9,563 nucleotides of DNA, taken from positions 48,959 through 58,521 of the forward strand of contig DCEW01000016.1 of assembly GCA_002314265.1 (NCBI GenBank), given 5' to 3'. Numbering within the stretch: the stretch's first letter is position 1; the number at the start of each line of letters is the position of its first letter. The notes under the pieces are model-generated. The model ran no database searches and was not told the origin of the DNA. It saw nothing but the letters and a program-made list of their open reading frames with translations. Shown here in pieces: positions 6,350 through 9,563 of the stretch. This stretch comes from Flavobacteriales bacterium UBA1820. GTDB lineage: Bacteria > Bacteroidota > Bacteroidia > Flavobacteriales > UBA1820. Both the position numbers and the translations under genes were made by a program.

Positions 6350-6373
6350 GGTCTCTCCCGGCCGGGAGAGACC
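6350..6373. repeat. Perfect 24-bp palindrome next to the secreted-protein stop
   Basis: GGTCTCTCCC (6350-6359), GGCC, then GGGAGAGACC (6364-6373). It starts seven bases beyond the secreted-protein stop on the minus strand. Neither side has a good T-run (CTTTCC on the + side). It may be a second 3' hairpin or a protein-binding site. A weaker six-base pair, TGTCGG (6311-6316) with CCGACA (6330-6335), lies between it and the long hairpin. Confidence 0.6.
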
Positions 6374-6380
6374 CTTTCCG

Positions 6381-7457
6381 TCAGTTGGAACGCTGGCGGC
6401 CGTGGATGTGGGGAAGTCCCCACTCCTGGCACTGGTCGCACCACTGGCGGATGTCTTTGCCCGTATAGTTGGTGATGTAGATGATCTGGTCGCGGTAGGT
6501 GGGGGTGGAAGATTGGCGAGAGGAACTTTGGGAGTCTTCGTCGCGCGGCGAGTCCGCCTGGTAGGCCGACGAACTGCTGGAGAGGGCTTGATAGGCATTG
6601 AGGTTGGCTTGCCCCCAGGCGATCGACGCTTCCATCCAGGAGTCCCGGGACATGGGCGGACCGTAGGATTCCAAGGGCGAGAGGGAGCCACCTCCGTGAT
6701 ACGTGGCTGCCGTCAAGTCGCGCCGGAGGGTAAAGGTGCTGGCGTAGTCGCCGCGGTTCTTGAAGACAAAGTTGTCCCCCGCGATGCTCAGCGTGCCGTT
6801 CCAGACGAAAAACGGTTCGATGCTGCCGGCAAAGGCGGCACAGCAATAGGGGCCGTCCGGCCCGTCGCCGCCCCAAACGCGGATGGGGCAGTGGTTTTTG
6901 GTGGATCCGGGAAGGTCCGTCCGGTTTTCCAGGTAAACTTCGAAATGCTCCGGAAGTCGGGAATGCGCTGGAGCGGCCGGGGAGGCTGCCGGAGGCGCTT
7001 CCGTGCCCGTGCCTTCGAATTCGGCGTAGTCGCTGTAGGCAAGGTCGTTGCCCTGGGCGTCGAGCAGGCACACCTGGCAGTAGTAGGTGTGCGATCCGGG
7101 GAGCAGGTGGAGTTGTTCGTTGGGGATGAAAAGGGTAAAGTCGCTGTACTCCGTTCCCGGATATGAAGGGGTGAAACGTTCGCTGGTGGATACGTTTCCA
7201 TCGGTGGTGTAATAGCGACGGTCGAGGTCTTTCACCCCGATGCCTTTGGGCGATTCGAAGTAGGCGACGGCTTCGCCCTGCTGCCCCTGCATGTCCCAGA
7301 CGGTAAAATCGAGATGGATGCGCAGGCCGGTCTGTCCGTCTTGCGAAACATTGTGCTCCAGCCAGATCCGGTCGATGGTGGCAGAAGCGGCCAAGACTTC
7401 GGCGGCACTCCACAGGCAGAAGACCGACAGGACAATGGTGCGAAAAAGATGCTTCAT
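6381..7457 (-). CDS. Secreted protein of unknown function with C-terminal CxxC and HxH
   Basis: 358 residues. A Sec signal peptide covers 1-23 (MKHLFRTIVL...AAEVLA, cleavage after Ala23), with no lipobox. Residues 25-148 form a beta-rich domain with a pattern I recall from Bacteroidota exported proteins (IDRIWLEHNV; GLRIHLDFTV; YYTTDGNVSTSERFTP; SDFTLFIPNEQLHL). I cannot name its family. An Ala/Pro linker follows (153-165). A second domain (about 170-290, FEVYLENRTDLPG...) contains CC at 205-206. A Ser/Gln-rich stretch (293-318) precedes a short end domain with C340, C343, H350 and H352, spaced like a metal or redox site. ATG 7457 starts the signal peptide; upstream codons fall in the leader. 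The gene stands alone, with its own -7 box and an inverted repeat around it. Another long frame in this interval is Arg/Pro-rich shadow. Confidence 0.85.
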   Translation of the reverse strand: MKHLFRTIVLSVFCLWSAAEVLAASATIDRIWLEHNVSQDGQTGLRIHLDFTVWDMQGQQGEAVAYFESPKGIGVKDLDRRYYTTDGNVSTSERFTPSYPGTEYSDFTLFIPNEQLHLLPGSHTYYCQVCLLDAQGNDLAYSDYAEFEGTGTEAPPAASPAAPAHSRLPEHFEVYLENRTDLPGSTKNHCPIRVWGGDGPDGPYCCAAFAGSIEPFFVWNGTLSIAGDNFVFKNRGDYASTFTLRRDLTAATYHGGGSLSPLESYGPPMSRDSWMEASIAWGQANLNAYQALSSSSSAYQADSPRDEDSQSSSRQSSTPTYRDQIIYITNYTGKDIRQWCDQCQEWGLPHIHGRQRSN

Positions 7458-7492
7458 GGTGGTAGAGGGATGAGGATGGGCGTTTGTGTTTG

Positions 7493-7555
7493 TCCCGGCA
7501 TTCCGACCCAATGCGGAAAGCCTCCGGGTGAAGTCAAAGATACGGAATGCCGGGA
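7493..7555 (-). promoter_or_regulatory. Promoter of the secreted-protein gene inside a 13-bp inverted repeat
   Basis: The minus strand has TATCTTTG (7542-7535), an exact -7 match. Directly before it is one arm of a perfect inverted repeat, TCCCGGCATTCCG (7555-7543). The other arm is at 7505-7493, within the predicted leader. The arms are 37 bases apart. Smaller nested pairs lie inside (ACCC 7506-7509 with GGGT 7526-7529). The placement suits an operator or a structured 5' end. No good -33 element is seen. Confidence 0.5.
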
Positions 7556-7627
7556 GGAAAACGGCGTTTTTTTGCAGGGAATGGACGATTCTTCCCGCAA
7601 GGCAAAGGCGGGGAGGATGCTCTTCGG

Positions 7628-7658
7628 TTTTTTAAGTCGCGTCAGTTTGTTACCTTTG
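7628..7658 (+). promoter_or_regulatory. Probable promoter for the queD-lpxH-GHMP kinase operon
   Basis: TACCTTTG at 7651-7658 matches TAnnTTTG exactly. TTTT at 7628-7631 lies 19 bases upstream, a three-of-four match to the -33 TTTG with correct spacing. The start would be near 7664, giving a leader of about 30 bases. Confidence 0.55.
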
Positions 7659-7666
7659 CAGGGAGG

Positions 7667-7684
7667 GGGCAGGAAGTCCTGCCC
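7667..7684 (+). promoter_or_regulatory. Short leader hairpin before queD
   Basis: GGGCAGG (7667-7673), loop AAGT, CCTGCCC (7678-7684): a perfect seven-pair GC-rich stem ending ten bases before ATG 7695, followed by GGAAAAAAGT. It may affect ribosome access or RNA stability. It does not match the preQ1 riboswitch pattern. Confidence 0.45.
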
Positions 7685-7694
7685 GGAAAAAAGT

Positions 7695-8156
7695 ATGGCA
7701 ACGATAAGAGTAACAAAGGAATTCGGCTTCGAGGCAGCCCATGCGCTGTACAATTACGACGGAGAGTGTTCCAATATTCACGGGCATTCCTATCGCCTGT
7801 TCGTCACGGTCAAGGGCGAGCCTATCTCGGCCCCCGGACATCCCAAGAACGGGATGGTGGTGGATTTTTCGGTGCTCAAGGACATCGTGAACCGCCGGAT
7901 CGTCGAGCCGCTCGACCATAGTTTCATGGTGTATGCCGAAAGTCCCCAGAGCGATATTTCCCGTTCCTTGGCCGGCAAGGGGGTGGGCATGAAGATCGTC
8001 GAATGCCACTTTCCGCCTACGTGCGAGATGTTGCTGGCCGACTTTGCCGAGCGTATCCGCGGGGAATTGCCCCAAGGGGTTACCCTGGAGGCTTTGCGGC
8101 TGTACGAGACGGCCAGTTCGTACGCCGAGTGGTTCGCTCAGGACAATCCTCGATAG
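7695..8156 (+). CDS. queD: 6-carboxy-tetrahydropterin synthase (QueD / PTPS family)
   Basis: 153 residues, slightly longer than the usual 120-140. It belongs to the 6-pyruvoyl-tetrahydropterin synthase family, which in bacteria converts dihydroneopterin triphosphate to 6-carboxytetrahydropterin, the second step of queuosine synthesis. The zinc ligands His16, His29 and His31 are present, and the QueD signature CxxxHGH is seen at Cys25-His31 (CSNIHGH). The second catalytic group is Asp74-His75 (PLDHSFM), and Glu138 (LYETASSYAEW) is the pterin-binding acidic residue. An insert at about 82-101 (ESPQSDISRSLAGKGVGMKI) accounts for the extra length. ATG 7695 follows the promoter and leader hairpin; upstream in-frame codons run into the promoter. 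lpxH follows after 27 bases. No other queuosine gene is in the window, so the assignment rests on motifs. Confidence 0.9.
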   Translation: MATIRVTKEFGFEAAHALYNYDGECSNIHGHSYRLFVTVKGEPISAPGHPKNGMVVDFSVLKDIVNRRIVEPLDHSFMVYAESPQSDISRSLAGKGVGMKIVECHFPPTCEMLLADFAERIRGELPQGVTLEALRLYETASSYAEWFAQDNPR

Positions 8157-8183
8157 AAAGAACGAATATCCTCAAGGCCTTCG

Positions 8184-8969
8184 ATGGAAAAGATAACGAT
8201 CGATCTGAAAGCGGGGGAAAGCGTCTATTTCGCTTCGGACATGCATCTGGGTTCGGGAGGCTTCCTCCGTACCCGGGAGAAGGAAAAACTGCTGCTGCGC
8301 TGGATGGACCGGATCCGTCCCGACTGCGGGGCTCTGGTGCTCTGCGGGGACGTGTTCGACTTTTGGTACGAGTGGAAAAAGGTCGTCCCCAAAGGGTATG
8401 TGCGCCTGCTGGGAAAACTTGCCCAATGGACCGACGAGGGTATCCCGGTGTACTTTTTCTCGGGCAACCACGATATGTGGGCCAAGGATTATTTCGCCCG
8501 CGAACTCGGGGTCGAGATGTTCCACGAACCCCGGGAGTTCGACATTTCCGGCAAGAGATTTTTCGTGGGGCATGGCGACGGCCTGGGGCCGAAAGACCAT
8601 CGATTCAAGATGATGAAAGCGGTGTTCAAAAATCCGGTGGCGCGCTGGCTGTTTTCCCACCTGCTCCATCCCGATTTTGCCATGCGGACGGCCGACTATT
8701 TTTCCCGGCGTTCGCGCGCGGCTACGGGTTGTTCGCAAAACACCTATTTGGGCGACGAGAACGAGTGGCTATACCAGTTCTGCGTCGATACGCTCAAGGG
8801 ACAGCATTACGACTATTTCGTCTTCGGACACCGCCACCTGCCCATCGACAAGCCGCTTGCGGGTGGGGCGCGGTACATCAACCTGGGCGACTGGATCACG
8901 TTCTACACCTACGGGCAGTGGGACGGGACGCAGTTTGTTCTGAAAACCTGTCCGCACGATGGCTTGTGA
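8184..8969 (+). CDS. lpxH: UDP-2,3-diacylglucosamine diphosphatase (LpxH-type)
   Basis: 261-residue calcineurin-like metallophosphoesterase. LpxH cleaves UDP-2,3-diacylglucosamine to lipid X and UMP at the inner face of the cytoplasmic membrane, the fourth step of lipid A synthesis. The two-metal motifs are all present: Asp19-x-His21 (SDMHLG), Gly55-Asp56 (LCGDVFDFW), Gly-Asn-His-Asp 94-97, His130-Gly-Asp (VGHGDGLG) and Gly215-His-Arg-His218. Between 140 and 190 is the helical lid typical of the family, with many basic and aromatic residues (FKNPVARWLFSHLLHPD) that would contact membrane lipid. It begins at ATG 8184, 27 bases after queD, and overlaps the next gene by 11 bases, which indicates translational coupling. 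Family and position in an envelope/isoprenoid neighbourhood agree, but a related UDP-sugar phosphatase role cannot be excluded from sequence alone. Confidence 0.88.
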   Translation: MEKITIDLKAGESVYFASDMHLGSGGFLRTREKEKLLLRWMDRIRPDCGALVLCGDVFDFWYEWKKVVPKGYVRLLGKLAQWTDEGIPVYFFSGNHDMWAKDYFARELGVEMFHEPREFDISGKRFFVGHGDGLGPKDHRFKMMKAVFKNPVARWLFSHLLHPDFAMRTADYFSRRSRAATGCSQNTYLGDENEWLYQFCVDTLKGQHYDYFVFGHRHLPIDKPLAGGARYINLGDWITFYTYGQWDGTQFVLKTCPHDGL

Positions 8970-9563
8970 ATTTTACGGTCGGGGGAAACTGTTGCTTTCG
9001 GGCGAATACCTGGTGCTGGACGGGGCTGAGGCTTTGGCCCTGGGCTTGCAGGTAGGGCAGCGGATGCGCGTGGAAGATGTCCCGGGAGATGGCTTGGAGT
9101 GGGAAAGTACGGAGAAGGACGGGAGCGTTTGGTTTTCGGCCCGTTTTGCGGCGGACGGGATTTTGCAGGAGGCTTCGAATGTGGCCGTGGCGGCGCGCTT
9201 GAAGAGTTTGCTGGCGGTGTGCCGGGAAGAAAATCCTCGGTTTGACTTTTCAGGAAAGAGGGTCTGCCTCCATGCGGAATTCGACCGTTCCTGGGGCTTG
9301 GGCTCGTCTTCGACCTTGATCTATACTTTGGCGCAGTGGGCGCAGGTCGATCCGTTTGCGCTGGTACGCCGGGCGTGGCCGGGCAGCGGTTACGACGTGG
9401 CTTGTGCGGGTATCCGGCAGGGGAATGCGCTGTTGTACCGTTTGGAGCAGGGAATCCCCCGCTGGGAGGAGGTGGTGTTCCGTCCGCCTTTTGCCCGTCG
9501 GCTTTACTTTGTGTACAGCGGAGCGAAACAGGATACGGCTTCGGCCGTGGCTGCCTATCGGCA
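8959..9563 (+). CDS. GHMP-family kinase, 5' part (runs off the window end)
   Basis: An open frame from ATG 8959 gives 201 full codons with no stop before the window ends. The N-terminus MACEFYGRGKLLLSGEYLVL is typical of GHMP kinases (GKLLLxGEYxVLDG at 9-22). The ATP-binding GHMP motif is WGLGSSSTL (112-120). PGSGYDVACAG (141-151) matches the conserved Gly-x-Asp segment that follows, and SGAKQDTASAV (187-197) resembles the next conserved block of these kinases. The sequence is closest in pattern to Bacteroidota mevalonate- or phosphomevalonate-kinase-like proteins, but the substrate cannot be decided without the C-terminal half. If it is a mevalonate-type kinase it would supply isoprenoid precursors, as used by the polyprenyl synthase at 1612-2577. 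It overlaps lpxH by 11 bases in another frame, so the two are translationally coupled. No Shine-Dalgarno site is evident. Confidence 0.88.
   Translation, partial: MACEFYGRGKLLLSGEYLVLDGAEALALGLQVGQRMRVEDVPGDGLEWESTEKDGSVWFSARFAADGILQEASNVAVAARLKSLLAVCREENPRFDFSGKRVCLHAEFDRSWGLGSSSTLIYTLAQWAQVDPFALVRRAWPGSGYDVACAGIRQGNALLYRLEQGIPRWEEVVFRPPFARRLYFVYSGAKQDTASAVAAYR

Noticed and set aside
6343..7413. 356-codon open frame on the minus strand overlapping the secreted-protein gene
   Set aside because: It is rich in Arg, Pro and His with no domain pattern or signal. The overlapping frame has a signal peptide, ordered domains and its own promoter, so this is a GC-rich shadow.
7661..7694. preQ1 riboswitch before queD
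   Set aside because: The loop is AAGT with no C-rich loop, and the A-rich tail does not fit the known pseudoknot pattern.

Overview
The window most likely comes from a GC-rich member of the Bacteroidota. An Alistipes or other Rikenellaceae-like gut bacterium would fit, but the genus is an inference. Three things support the phylum. Exact TAnnTTTG boxes (the Bacteroidota -7 element) sit upstream of six transcription units. Starts follow A/T- or purine-rich leaders instead of strong Shine-Dalgarno sites. The gene content is also typical: a TolB-like propeller lipoprotein, a single-RRM RNA-binding protein and an Mrp ATPase with the TPAELP variant. No phage, IS element, CRISPR array, tRNA or rRNA is visible. 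This is a chromosomal housekeeping region with several less-known proteins between the core genes.

Layout, left to right. (1) 54-2651, + strand: a promoter, miaB (tRNA ms2i6A synthase), a polyprenyl diphosphate synthase 53 bases later, and a strong rho-independent terminator. miaB uses tRNA carrying a dimethylallyl group, and the synthase builds longer isoprenoids from the same C5 precursors. (2) 2684-4763, - strand: an RRM protein with eleven tandem seven-residue repeats, its own promoter, a leader hairpin and a terminator; after it comes a TolB-like six-bladed propeller lipoprotein broken by a frameshift just after the lipobox. (3) 4807-6203, + strand, divergent from the RRM gene: a 73-residue single-pass membrane protein, then mrp/apbC, whose product contains no cysteine. 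(4) 6266-7555, - strand, converging on mrp: a secreted protein of unknown function with a C-terminal CxxC and HxH pair. A dense hairpin cluster lies between the two stops, and a 13-bp inverted repeat lies around its promoter. (5) 7628-9563, + strand: queD, lpxH and a GHMP kinase that runs off the window end. They form a tight operon with gaps of 27 bases and then an 11-base overlap.

I found no clearly new multi-gene system. The points most worth checking are the repeat-tailed RNA-binding protein and its unusual leader, the frameshifted lipoprotein, the cysteine-free Mrp next to an unknown small membrane protein, and the operator-like repeats before the lipoprotein and secreted-protein genes.
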